From: Streptomyces olivaceus
Lineage (GTDB): Bacteria > Actinomycetota > Actinomycetes > Streptomycetales > Streptomycetaceae
Direction of reading: 5' to 3'
NCBI RefSeq assembly: GCF_000721235.1
Contig: NZ_JOFH01000001.1
Span: 484,167 to 548,166, forward strand
DNA: 64,000 nt
The position numbers and the translations under genes were made by a program. Below the pieces are notes generated by a model, which did not search any database, was not told the DNA's origin, and worked only from the letters and a program-made list of their open reading frames with translations. Shown one piece after another: positions 53,358 to 61,276 of this stretch (within the stretch, counting starts at the first letter, position 1; each line of letters begins with the position of its first letter).

Positions 53358-53882
53358 ATGGTGCGACATTCCACCTGCCAATCGCCCGCTGAATGCTCCT
53401 GGGAAGACATCTTCCAGCATCAGGACCGCCTCATGCGGCTGGTTCGGCGAAGACTGCCGAGTTTCCAGGACGCCGAGGACTGCGTTCAGGAGACCATGGC
53501 CCGCGCAGCCGCCCACACCACGTTGGACAGGAACCGGCTCGGTGCCTTTCTGACGTCCGTGGCGCTCCGCCTCTGCATCGACTTCTACCGCGACATGGAC
53601 CGGCGCAGCAGACTTCTGCAGCGCGCGGCGCCCCTGGACGCCTTCGGCACCACCGAGGAGGACGTCTGCGACAAGGACTTCGGCAGATGGCTGCTGGGTC
53701 AGGTCCAACATCTCCGCGGCCGGGAGCAGGAGGTCATACTCGCCCGCGCCAAGGGAATTTCCACGGCGGAATTCGCCCGCCTGCACAACATTTCCGTCAA
53801 GGCGGCCGAAGCCGCTTTCACCAGAGGTAGAGCACGCCTCAAGAACGCGTGCGCCAAGTCCCTCGAAGGCTGCCTCAAGTAA
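53358..53882 (+). CDS. ECF-type RNA polymerase sigma factor
   Basis: A 174-residue sigma-70 family protein with region 2 (RLMRLVRRRLPSFQDAEDCVQETM) and region 4 (GREQEVILARAKGISTAEFARLHNISVKAAEAAFTRGRARL). It lacks long accessory domains and no anti-sigma factor adjoins. It is followed 74 bp later by the NPLAA-repeat protein, which may be its target. The divergence from common ECF groups makes subgrouping impossible by eye. Confidence 0.87.
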   Translation: MVRHSTCQSPAECSWEDIFQHQDRLMRLVRRRLPSFQDAEDCVQETMARAAAHTTLDRNRLGAFLTSVALRLCIDFYRDMDRRSRLLQRAAPLDAFGTTEEDVCDKDFGRWLLGQVQHLRGREQEVILARAKGISTAEFARLHNISVKAAEAAFTRGRARLKNACAKSLEGCLK

Positions 53883-53956
53883 TTCCGCAGCCGCTCCGGA
53901 CACTCTGTCCCGCAACACTCTCCGACACGAAAGAGAAACGGAAAGGGACCCCACTC

Positions 53957-54700
53957 ATGTCCAACAACAAAAACATCCAGGACATCTTCAAGGACCTTGT
54001 CGGCGATATGGCCGACAGCGGCAAGACGGCCTTCGACGACATGCTCAACCGACCGGACAGGCCCGGCTCCTCCGGCAACCCCGTCGACACCCTGGCCGGA
54101 CTGCCCGCGAACGCACTGGGCGCGCTGACCGGCGCCGTCAACCCCGCGACCGCGCTGGCGGGCGCGGCCAACCCGCTGGCGGCCCTCGCGGGCGGCCTCG
54201 GCGGGGCGGGCAACCCGCTGGCGGCGCTGGGCCCGGGCGCGCTGGGCCAGTTGGGGAACATCGCGGGCGCGGCGCAGAACCCGCTGGCCGCGCTCACCGG
54301 CGGCGTCGGCGGCAACCCGCTGGCGGCGGTCGCGGGCGCGGCCAACCCCTTGGCGGCGCTCGGCGGGGCCGGGAACCCGCTGGCGGCGCTCGGCGGCGCG
54401 GCCAACCCGCTCGCCGCGTTCGGCGGTGCGGCCGGTGCCCTGGGCGGGCTGGGCCAGCTCGCCGGCGGCCTCGGGCAGGCGGCCGGCGGGGTGGGCGACC
54501 TGATGTCGCTGCCGACCCAACTGGCCCAGCTGCTCCAGGTGCTGCCCAAGCTCATCGAGGCGCTCCAGGGCCTGCAGAACCTCACCAACCTCCCGGGCCA
54601 GGCCGCGCAGCAGGGCCTCGGGGCGCTCCAGGGCCTGACCGGGCAGCAGCAGCCGGGCGGTGGCCAGTCCCAGGGCGGACCGTCCTCGTCGTCGAGCTGA
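53957..54700 (+). CDS. Ala/Gly-rich NPLAA-repeat protein (247 aa)
   Basis: I recognise no family. Residues 1-35 are a normal charged segment (IQDIFKDLVGDMADSGKTAFDDML). Residues 62-157 hold NPATA and seven copies of NPLAA followed by L, V or F and Gly/Ala spacers of 5-17 residues. Residues 160-225 are Gln/Leu-rich amphipathic helix (LAQLLQVLPKLIEALQGL) and the end is Gly/Ser-rich. There is no signal peptide. Surface-active, scaffold or lipid-associated roles are guesses. ATG 53957 follows GAAAGGG. Confidence 0.85.
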   Translation: MSNNKNIQDIFKDLVGDMADSGKTAFDDMLNRPDRPGSSGNPVDTLAGLPANALGALTGAVNPATALAGAANPLAALAGGLGGAGNPLAALGPGALGQLGNIAGAAQNPLAALTGGVGGNPLAAVAGAANPLAALGGAGNPLAALGGAANPLAAFGGAAGALGGLGQLAGGLGQAAGGVGDLMSLPTQLAQLLQVLPKLIEALQGLQNLTNLPGQAAQQGLGALQGLTGQQQPGGGQSQGGPSSSSS

Positions 54701-54792
54701 CCGGTCGTGCCGCTGTCCCGTGAGGCCCGCTCGCCCGGGCACTTCCGGCGCCGTCCGGCACCCGGATCCGCAACCGAGGAGGATCACTCACG

Positions 54793-56367
54793 ATGACGTC
54801 TGTCGTCGGCGACCGGCTGCGTCTCGTGGTCAAGGTCCTGGGCAGCCTCGTCGCCGACGAGGTGGGGCAGGCCACGCGACTGCGCCGACGCGCGCGACGG
54901 GACACGCGGCCCCCGGCGGAGGACTCCGACTCCTCCGCCGGGGCCGACGGGACCCCGGCCGGGGCGGAGCAGCGCCGTGCCAAGGCGGTGCGCCAGGCAC
55001 TGGAGAGCCTCGGCCCCTTCTACGTCAAGCTGGGGCAGATCCTCTCCACCCGCCCCGACATGGTCCCGCCGTCGATCCGCGAGGAGCTGCAGAACCTGCA
55101 CGACCAGGTGGACGTGCAGCCGTTCTCGGTGTTCGAGCCGGTGCTGGCGCGGGACCTCGGACCGGACTGGAAGCTGCGCTTCGACGACGTCGAGACCGTC
55201 GCCCCGCTCGGGGCGGCCTCGCTCGCGCAGGTGTACCGGGTGTCACTGCCCGGCGGACGTCCGGCCGTGGTGAAGATCCAGCGGCCCGGCATCCGCGAGG
55301 GCGTGCTCGCGGACATGGCCCTGATGCGCCGGGCGTCGAAGATCGTGGCCCGCGTGGCACCCCGGTTCAACGAGGTCATCGACATCGAGGCGATGCTCGG
55401 TTCCGTCTTCGACGCGATGGAGCCCGAGCTGGACTTCAACGGCGAGGCCCGCAACATGGACGAGGCCCGCGGCCACATCCGGTCCTTCCGCTCGCTGGAG
55501 GTGCCCCGGGTCCTGCACTCCAGCCCCCGGGTCCTCGTCCAGTCGCTGGCCGGCGGGAAGTCGGTGCGGCACATCGACCGCGCCCACTTCACCGACGACG
55601 AGCGGATCGAGATCGGCAAGGACCTGCTGCGCTTCATGTACCACGGGTACTTCGTGCACCGCTTCTTCCACGCCGACCCGCACGCGGGCAACGTCTTCGC
55701 CGCGCCCGGCGGGCCCGCGACCCTGATCGACTGGGGCATGGTCGGCCGCCTGGACCGGCGCACCAGCCTGCAACTGCTCCCGCTGTTCATGACGCTGGCC
55801 CAGAACGACGGCGCCGGACTGGCGCAGCACTGGGCGGAGATGGGACGGCTGACTCCGTGGGCCAACATGCCCGCGTTCGCCGCCGACATGGCGGCCTTCG
55901 TGCCCAAGGTGTCCCATCTGTCGCTGGAGGACATGAACTTCGGCGTATCGCTCACCACCGTGCTGGCCAAGGCGACCAAACGGGGCATCGGTTCGCCGCC
56001 GGCGGTCTCGCTGCTGGGCAAGTCGTTCGCGAACCTGGACGGCTCGGTGCGCTGCCTGGCCCCCGAGATCACCCTGCCCGAGGTGTTCCAGGGCGAGGTG
56101 CCGAAGATCCTGTTCGAGCTGGGCCGCGAGTTCCTCGGCCGCAACCAGTTCGCCCGCAACTCGATGGAGTTGCTGCTGGCCGCCGTCACCGGCCCCGAGC
56201 AGGCCCGCGGCGTGCTGTCGGACTTCGCCAACCGGCAGTTCGCGCTCAACATCCACGAGCCGCGCACGCCCCCCTCGATGGGCGGCCAGCGTCCCACCCG
56301 GCCCTCCGGCGGACTGCTGGCGCTGGGCGCGCTCGCGGTGCTGCTCGGCCGCCGCCGCTCCCCCTGA
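54793..56367 (+). CDS. ABC1/UbiB-family atypical kinase
   Basis: A 524-residue member of the UbiB/ADCK family, linked to quinone or lipid metabolism. It shows the KxGQ motif (KLGQ, 79-82), the Ala-rich nucleotide loop LGAASLAQVYR, the ATP-binding Lys in AVVKIQRPG, catalytic HADPHAGN and metal-binding LIDWGMVG. Unlike canonical members it ends in a Gly/Leu hydrophobic stretch (GGLLALGALAVLLG) that could anchor it. It follows the repeat protein by 92 bp, behind GAGGAGG. Confidence 0.92.
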   Translation: MTSVVGDRLRLVVKVLGSLVADEVGQATRLRRRARRDTRPPAEDSDSSAGADGTPAGAEQRRAKAVRQALESLGPFYVKLGQILSTRPDMVPPSIREELQNLHDQVDVQPFSVFEPVLARDLGPDWKLRFDDVETVAPLGAASLAQVYRVSLPGGRPAVVKIQRPGIREGVLADMALMRRASKIVARVAPRFNEVIDIEAMLGSVFDAMEPELDFNGEARNMDEARGHIRSFRSLEVPRVLHSSPRVLVQSLAGGKSVRHIDRAHFTDDERIEIGKDLLRFMYHGYFVHRFFHADPHAGNVFAAPGGPATLIDWGMVGRLDRRTSLQLLPLFMTLAQNDGAGLAQHWAEMGRLTPWANMPAFAADMAAFVPKVSHLSLEDMNFGVSLTTVLAKATKRGIGSPPAVSLLGKSFANLDGSVRCLAPEITLPEVFQGEVPKILFELGREFLGRNQFARNSMELLLAAVTGPEQARGVLSDFANRQFALNIHEPRTPPSMGGQRPTRPSGGLLALGALAVLLGRRRSP

Positions 56368-56481
56368 ATCCACGGCCGCGAACACCGGACCGCACCGGAC
56401 CGGCGTCCGCCGCGTCGCCCCGTACCGACGGCTTCCGCCGACGGCTGCCGCCAACCGCTCCCACCGACCCGGAGGTTGCCC

Positions 56482-57363
56482 GTGCCCGACACCCCACGGC
56501 CCCCGTCCCCGCCCGCACCGGACGCAGCACTGCCGGACGGGCTCTCCCGCGTGGCCCTGTGGACGGCGTCCGCCCACGCCCGGGAGTACGAGCGCGCCGA
56601 TCCGTACGTCCGCGACCCGTGGGCCGCCGACTTCCTGAGCGCGGCCGGTTTCACCGGAGGCCCTCCGGGCGACGGCCCGCTCCAGCGGCTGCTGCCGGAC
56701 TGGGCCGTGGTGCGCACCCGGTTCTACGACGAGCACCTGGTGGCCGCGGCCCGCTCGGGCTGCCGCCAGGTGGTGCTGCTCGGCGCGGGTCTCGACACTC
56801 GTGCCTTCCGGCTCGACTGGCCCACCGGCACGCACGTCTTCGAGGTCGAGGACCCGGCGCTGCTGGCCTTCAAGGAGCATGTGCTCGGCTGGGCCACGCC
56901 CTCGTGCGGGCGGCGCAGCACCGTGGGCGCCGATCCGGCCGGCGCGTGGCGCGAGGAACTGCTCGCCGCGGGACTGGATCCGCGCCGGCCCACCGCGTGG
57001 CTGTGCGAGACGCACCTCTACCACCTCCTGCCGCACACGGTGGAGTCCGTCGTCGGCACGGTCACGGAACTCTCCGCGCCCGGCAGCACCTTCGGCGCCG
57101 AGTGCGTGAACGCCGAGGCGGCGCCCTCGGCGTTCGTGGCGCCCTTCCTGGAGGCGCTGTCGGCCACCGGGATCTCCTGGCACTGGCAGCTCGCCGACCC
57201 GGAGGGCTGGTGGGCGGGGCACGGCTGGGACACCCGGGTCGCCGACCTGTTCACGCTGCCGTACGTCGTCCAGCGGCTCGCGCCGTATCTGCCGATGGTC
57301 TCCGAGGCGGCGGCCGGGTGCGTGTTCCTGACGACGTCCGGACTGGCGGACGGGCACCGCTGA
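56482..57363 (+). CDS. SAM-dependent methyltransferase, LCMT/TIGR00027-type
   Basis: A 293-residue class I methyltransferase of the leucine-carboxyl-methyltransferase-like group, common around polyketide genes as O-methyltransferases. SAM-binding motif I is VVLLGAGLDTRAFRL and the acidic strand is HVFEVEDPALLAFK; ARTxxxDE-like RTRFYDEHL precedes it. The GTG at 56482 has GGAGG six bases upstream, whereas the TTG at 56476 abuts that site. Acceptor unknown. Confidence 0.88.
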   Translation: MPDTPRPPSPPAPDAALPDGLSRVALWTASAHAREYERADPYVRDPWAADFLSAAGFTGGPPGDGPLQRLLPDWAVVRTRFYDEHLVAAARSGCRQVVLLGAGLDTRAFRLDWPTGTHVFEVEDPALLAFKEHVLGWATPSCGRRSTVGADPAGAWREELLAAGLDPRRPTAWLCETHLYHLLPHTVESVVGTVTELSAPGSTFGAECVNAEAAPSAFVAPFLEALSATGISWHWQLADPEGWWAGHGWDTRVADLFTLPYVVQRLAPYLPMVSEAAAGCVFLTTSGLADGHR

Positions 57364-57383
57364 GACCGCGGGCCGTACGACGG

Positions 57384-57422
57384 GGCCGGGGCCCCCGGAC
57401 GCGATGTCCGGGGGCCCCGGCC
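57384..57422. terminator. Perfect 17-bp stem bidirectional terminator
   Basis: GGCCGGGGCCCCCGGAC (57384-57400) pairs perfectly with 57406-57422 around GCGAT. It separates the convergent methyltransferase and acyltransferase genes. Confidence 0.85.
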
Positions 57423-57466
57423 GTGCGATGCCGTGTGCCGTGTGCCGTGCCATGCCCTCGTGGACG

Positions 57467-58708
57467 CTACGGCTGTTCCAGTTCGAGGAGCGACGCGAGC
57501 CACAGGTCCGGGAGTTCGTCGGCGGTCGTCAGCGCCTCGTCGTGGATCACCGCGAGGCAGGCGGTGTCGTGCTGGCTCGTCAGCGTGATCAGGCAGCGGA
57601 TCCCGGCGCCGAGCCCGGACCAGACGACGGACCGGTGGGCGGCGTTGCCCTGGTGGACGAGGGCGGTGCCGAAGTTGACGCTGCTCACCGGCCCGGCCAC
57701 GGCCCGGCCGTTGACCACGCGGGTGCCGACCCGGGCGCCGATCCCGCGCGGACCGGCCGTCTGCATCACGCGCAGGGACTCGCGCAGCCGGCCGGTGCGC
57801 ATGCCGTCGCTGCGGGCCACCACCCGGCTCAACGCGTGCCGGGGCGACGGCGCGTCGCAGGGCAGCAGGACGCGGGCGACGACGATCCGGTTGCCCGGCA
57901 CGCACTCCTCGCCGGGGGCCCGCACCGACATCGGGACGGCGACCGGCAGCGGCGGATGCGCCGCGCCGGTGTTCTTGCGGTGCCAGGTGCCCACCGCGTG
58001 GGCGAGCGCGGCGAGGAACACGTCGTTGACGGTGGCGCCGTGCGCCCGGCCGACGGCCCGCAGCCGCGCCACCGGCACGACCGTCTGGCACAGGCCGGTC
58101 CGGCCGCTGAGCGGTACGTCGAAGGCGGGCTTGTCGCTGTGGCGGAAGGAGGCCGCGAGAGCGCCGGCGGCACTCGCGAGGCCACGGGCGGTGGGCCGGC
58201 CGCCGTGGTAGCCCGGTGGTCCGCCCACGGGGTCGTCGTCGAGGAGGGCCCGGGCGGTGTGCGCGGCCCCGATGCCGTCCTGCAGGGTGTGGTCGGTGCG
58301 GTAGCACAGGCTGTGCTCGCCGCCGGGACCGTGCACCAGCCACACGTCCCAGGGCGGCCTGTCGTCCCCGCCCGGCGGGTGGGACAGCATCAGCCGCCCG
58401 GCTCCCGAGCCGTCGTCGTCGCCGGGCAGCCACGCCTCGTGCACGTGCCGTTCCACGTCGATCCCCTCGACCCGGGAGAAGGCGCGGCCCTCCCGGTCGA
58501 TCCGGTAGCGCAACGCCGGGATGCGGTGGGCGCGTTCGGCGACCCGGGCGCGTACCGACGCGAGCGTGGGCACGGGGCCGGAGAAGGCGAACAGGAATCC
58601 GGCGGGCAGCGGTTCGCCGCGCATGGCCAGGTGGTAGGCGAGGTCGGCGGTACCCATGGGCACCGGCGTCGGCGGTCCGCCGTCGGTGCCGAGGTGGGGG
58701 GCGTGCAT
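57467..58708 (-). CDS. Wax ester synthase/diacylglycerol acyltransferase-like protein
   Basis: A 413-residue acyltransferase of the condensation-domain superfamily (WS/DGAT). The active site is TDHTLQDG: HxxxDG is kept, but the first His of the usual HHxxxDG is Asp. The second half has the TVNDVFLAALAHAV and the PVSSVNFG-type segments of the family. In a biosynthetic region it may join an acyl group to an alcohol or amine instead of making storage lipid. ATG 58708 follows GAGG. Confidence 0.82.
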   Translation of the reverse strand: MHAPHLGTDGGPPTPVPMGTADLAYHLAMRGEPLPAGFLFAFSGPVPTLASVRARVAERAHRIPALRYRIDREGRAFSRVEGIDVERHVHEAWLPGDDDGSGAGRLMLSHPPGGDDRPPWDVWLVHGPGGEHSLCYRTDHTLQDGIGAAHTARALLDDDPVGGPPGYHGGRPTARGLASAAGALAASFRHSDKPAFDVPLSGRTGLCQTVVPVARLRAVGRAHGATVNDVFLAALAHAVGTWHRKNTGAAHPPLPVAVPMSVRAPGEECVPGNRIVVARVLLPCDAPSPRHALSRVVARSDGMRTGRLRESLRVMQTAGPRGIGARVGTRVVNGRAVAGPVSSVNFGTALVHQGNAAHRSVVWSGLGAGIRCLITLTSQHDTACLAVIHDEALTTADELPDLWLASLLELEQP

Positions 58709-58805
58709 CGGGAACCTCTCTGTCGGTCCGCCCGTCCTGCCGGTCCGGTCGGTGACGGGAACGGGCAGGACGGAGGGGCCATCGCTGTCGGTGTAAGAAC
58801 AATGA

Positions 58806-58815
58806 CTACCGGTAG
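58806..58815. promoter_or_regulatory. Palindrome upstream of the acyltransferase
   Basis: CTACCGGTAG is a perfect 10-bp palindrome about 100 bp upstream of the WS/DGAT-like start, in the 160-bp gap before the FAD oxidoreductase stop. A half-like GCTACCG follows at 58850. An operator role is a guess. Confidence 0.3.
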
Positions 58816-58868
58816 CGGGGCCCTGGCTGTGGGTGGCGAAACCGTGGCTACCGCGCCGGACGGGCCGA

Positions 58869-60191
58869 TCAGCACGCGTGCCGTGCGACACGGCCGAGCG
58901 TGTCGACGTATCCGCGCACCAGGAACCGTCCGGGACCGTCCACGGGCAGGCGCGGGGCCCGGGAGCGGTGCCACGGCAGTGGATCGCCGGGTTCCGGCTC
59001 GCCCAGCAGGGCCGCGGCCACGTGTGCGCCGTGCGCCACCGACAGGGCCAGGCCGTGTCCGCAGCAGCCGCCGATGAACCAGACGTCGGGGAAGCCGTGC
59101 ACCGGTCCGACCACCGGCAGGTCGTCGCCGGTCATGCCGATCCGGCCGGACCACCGGTGGGTGATCCGGACGCGCGCGAGATCGGGGTGCAGGGCGTGCA
59201 GCCACCCCTCCAGCCGGGCCCAGGCGCGCTCGCGCAGGGCCTGGAGCCGGGGGGCGGAGAGCCCGGCCGGGACCACCGCGGTCCCGCCGCCCGCGATCAG
59301 CCCCCGGTCCGGAAGCAGCCGGAAATACGGCGCGATCGACACCGCGTCGACGACGGCGTGCCCGGCGCGCCCGCCCAGGGCCTCGTACGCGCCGGGGCTC
59401 AGCGGTTCGGTGGCGACGGCGTACACCTCCAGCGGAAGGATCGTGCCGACCGGCAGTTCCAGCGCCCGTGCGGCGGAGTTGACGGCCAGCACCGCCTGCC
59501 CGGCGTAGAGGCGGCCGTGCGGGAGGACCAGCTCGGGGCCGACCAGGTCGCCGGGGCGCAGGGCTAGCAGCGGACTGCGGCCGTAGAACCGCACACCCTT
59601 GTCGGCGCACGCCCGGGCGAGGGCGCAGGTCAGGGCGGCCGGATCGAGGGTGGCGGCGGGGCGGTGCAGCAGCGCGGCCCGGTAGGGCACGGAGACCCGG
59701 GCGCGGATGCCGGCCGGGGAGAGGACCGGGACGTCCAGGCCCAGTTCGCGGCCGGTGCGGGCCTGGTGGGCGAGCGCCACCAGGCCCGCGGGCGAGCGGG
59801 TGGCCATCAGCTGGTCGCCGGCCCGCAGCCCGCAGGGCACGTCGAGCCGGGCGCACAGGTCGAGGACGTCCCGCACCGCCCGCTCGCCGGCGCGGTGCAT
59901 CCGGCGCGCGGTGCGCGGGCCGAAGCGGCGCACCGCGCGGTCGAGGGCGGGGCCGGCCCGGGGGCCGAGCAGGCCGGTGCCCCGGCCGCTGGCCCCGGCG
60001 GCGGGACGCGCGGCGTCCACGACGGCGATGTCGAGTCCCGGGGCGCGTTCCGCCAGGTGGTAGGCGCACGACAGGCCGGCCAGTCCGGCCCCGACGACGG
60101 CAACGTCCGCGGTGGCCACACCCTGCAGCTGGGGCTGGGGCGGCAGTTCCGCCGTGTCCCAGTAGGGCATGCCGGCCGGCTGCCCGGTCAT
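58869..60191 (-). CDS. FAD-dependent oxidoreductase (DAO/glycine oxidase-like)
   Basis: A 440-residue DAO-family flavoprotein: Rossmann motif VAVVGAGLAGLSCAYHL near residue 32, the GASGRGTG segment, and the C-terminal flavin contact SGRIGMTGDDLPVVGP followed by FIGGCCGHGLALS. Family members oxidise amines or amino acids, so the aminotransferase product is one possible substrate. The ATG at 60191 overlaps the flavin reductase stop (ATGA), so it is the last gene of the coupled set. Confidence 0.9.
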   Translation of the reverse strand: MTGQPAGMPYWDTAELPPQPQLQGVATADVAVVGAGLAGLSCAYHLAERAPGLDIAVVDAARPAAGASGRGTGLLGPRAGPALDRAVRRFGPRTARRMHRAGERAVRDVLDLCARLDVPCGLRAGDQLMATRSPAGLVALAHQARTGRELGLDVPVLSPAGIRARVSVPYRAALLHRPAATLDPAALTCALARACADKGVRFYGRSPLLALRPGDLVGPELVLPHGRLYAGQAVLAVNSAARALELPVGTILPLEVYAVATEPLSPGAYEALGGRAGHAVVDAVSIAPYFRLLPDRGLIAGGGTAVVPAGLSAPRLQALRERAWARLEGWLHALHPDLARVRITHRWSGRIGMTGDDLPVVGPVHGFPDVWFIGGCCGHGLALSVAHGAHVAAALLGEPEPGDPLPWHRSRAPRLPVDGPGRFLVRGYVDTLGRVARHAC

Positions 60192-60766
60192 CCGGCGGCG
60201 TCCGGCACCGGCCCGGTCAGCGAGCCGAACCGGCGGTCGTGCCACAACAGCGGGCGGCCCGCGCCGACATGGACGGCGGCGACCCGGCCGACGACGAGGT
60301 GGTGGTCGCCGTAGCGGCGCACGTCCTCGGTGAGGCACACCGACCAGGCGAGCGATCCGGCCAGCACGGGGACGCCGAGGATCTGCCGGGTGTCGGTGCC
60401 GGCGAACCGCTGGGCCGCCGTCGTCGTCGGGGACGCGAACCGGCCCGCCAGGTCCTGCTGTTCCTCGCGCAGCAGGTGCACTGCGAAGGTCCGGCGGGCC
60501 CGGACGGCGGCGAGGGTGCGCGAGCCGTCGCGCAGACAGGCCAGGAGCAGCGGCGGACGGGCGGAGAGGGAGGTGACGGCGGAGACCGTCATGCCGAGCG
60601 GGCCGTCGTCGCCGCGGGCGGTCACCACGGCCACCCCGGCGGCGAGTTTGGCGTACAGGCCCAGGCAGCGGGCGGCGTCGGGGCCGGGCTCCTCGTGCAG
60701 GGCCTCGACGGGCGGGGGCGCCGCGGTCGCCGCCCGGTCAGCCACGAGCCGCAGCCGCGCGTTCAT
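60188..60766 (-). CDS. Flavin reductase (HpaC-like)
   Basis: A 192-residue flavin reductase-like domain. Family features are GLYAKLAAGVAVVTARGD, GMTVSAVTSLSARPPLLLACL, FAVHLLREEQQDLAGRFA and DHHLVVGRVAAVH. It would supply reduced FMN/FAD to a two-component oxygenase or halogenase; the FAD halogenase at 51450 is the nearest candidate. It overlaps the SRPBCC gene by 29 bp and the DAO gene by 4. Confidence 0.92.
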   Translation of the reverse strand: MNARLRLVADRAATAAPPPVEALHEEPGPDAARCLGLYAKLAAGVAVVTARGDDGPLGMTVSAVTSLSARPPLLLACLRDGSRTLAAVRARRTFAVHLLREEQQDLAGRFASPTTTAAQRFAGTDTRQILGVPVLAGSLAWSVCLTEDVRRYGDHHLVVGRVAAVHVGAGRPLLWHDRRFGSLTGPVPDAAG

Positions 60767-61205
60767 CGATCACCTCCGCGTCCGCCAGCCCCTCCAGCAC
60801 CCGGGCGATGTTGGTGCGCACCGTCGACTCGGCCACCGGGTCGAGGATCTCGGCCAGTGAGGGGATGCCGAGGTCGAAGGCGGCGGTGAACACGACGAGG
60901 GTGCCGCCGCCCCGCGCCTCGCAGCGCCAGCCCCCTTCGAAGGTCTGGAAGTCGCCGCTGAGCTGCTCGAAGGCGACGGAGTACGTCTCGGGCGCGAAGG
61001 TGTCGCGCTCCCGCCAGCGCATCAGGCCGCCGCGGAATTCGACCGTCCAGTCCGAGACCGTGGAACCGTCGGGCAGCGGCGGCTCCACCCGCACCTCGCG
61101 GAAGACCTCGCTGTACTCGGGGTAGCGGCGGAAGTCGCAGATGCGGTGGTAGACGTCGGCGGGCGCGAGGCCCTCGGCGAGGGCGTGCAGGACCACGTGG
61201 CGCAT
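60738..61205 (-). CDS. SRPBCC polyketide cyclase/aromatase-like protein
   Basis: A 155-residue START-like protein with MRHVVLHALAEGLAPADVYHRICDFRRYPEYSEVF, DWTVEFRGGLMRWRERD, LSGDFQTFEGGWRCEA and a long C-terminal helix VRTNIARVLEGL. This pattern matches single-domain type II polyketide cyclases and coenzyme Q-binding (COQ10-type) proteins alike. Its neighbours favour a biosynthetic role. The 3' end overlaps the flavin reductase start. Confidence 0.88.
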   Translation of the reverse strand: MRHVVLHALAEGLAPADVYHRICDFRRYPEYSEVFREVRVEPPLPDGSTVSDWTVEFRGGLMRWRERDTFAPETYSVAFEQLSGDFQTFEGGWRCEARGGGTLVVFTAAFDLGIPSLAEILDPVAESTVRTNIARVLEGLADAEVIDERAAAARG

Positions 61206-61276
61206 GGTGCGTTCGGTTTCCTTCCGGAGGGTGTGCGTACGCGGGTGCCGGCCGGACACGCAGCCGGGGGGGGCGG

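Noticed and set aside
54660..58211. 1183-codon plus-strand frame across the UbiB and methyltransferase genes
   Set aside because: Arg/Gly/Pro-rich shadow that crosses several real genes in other frames and has no recognisable domain.
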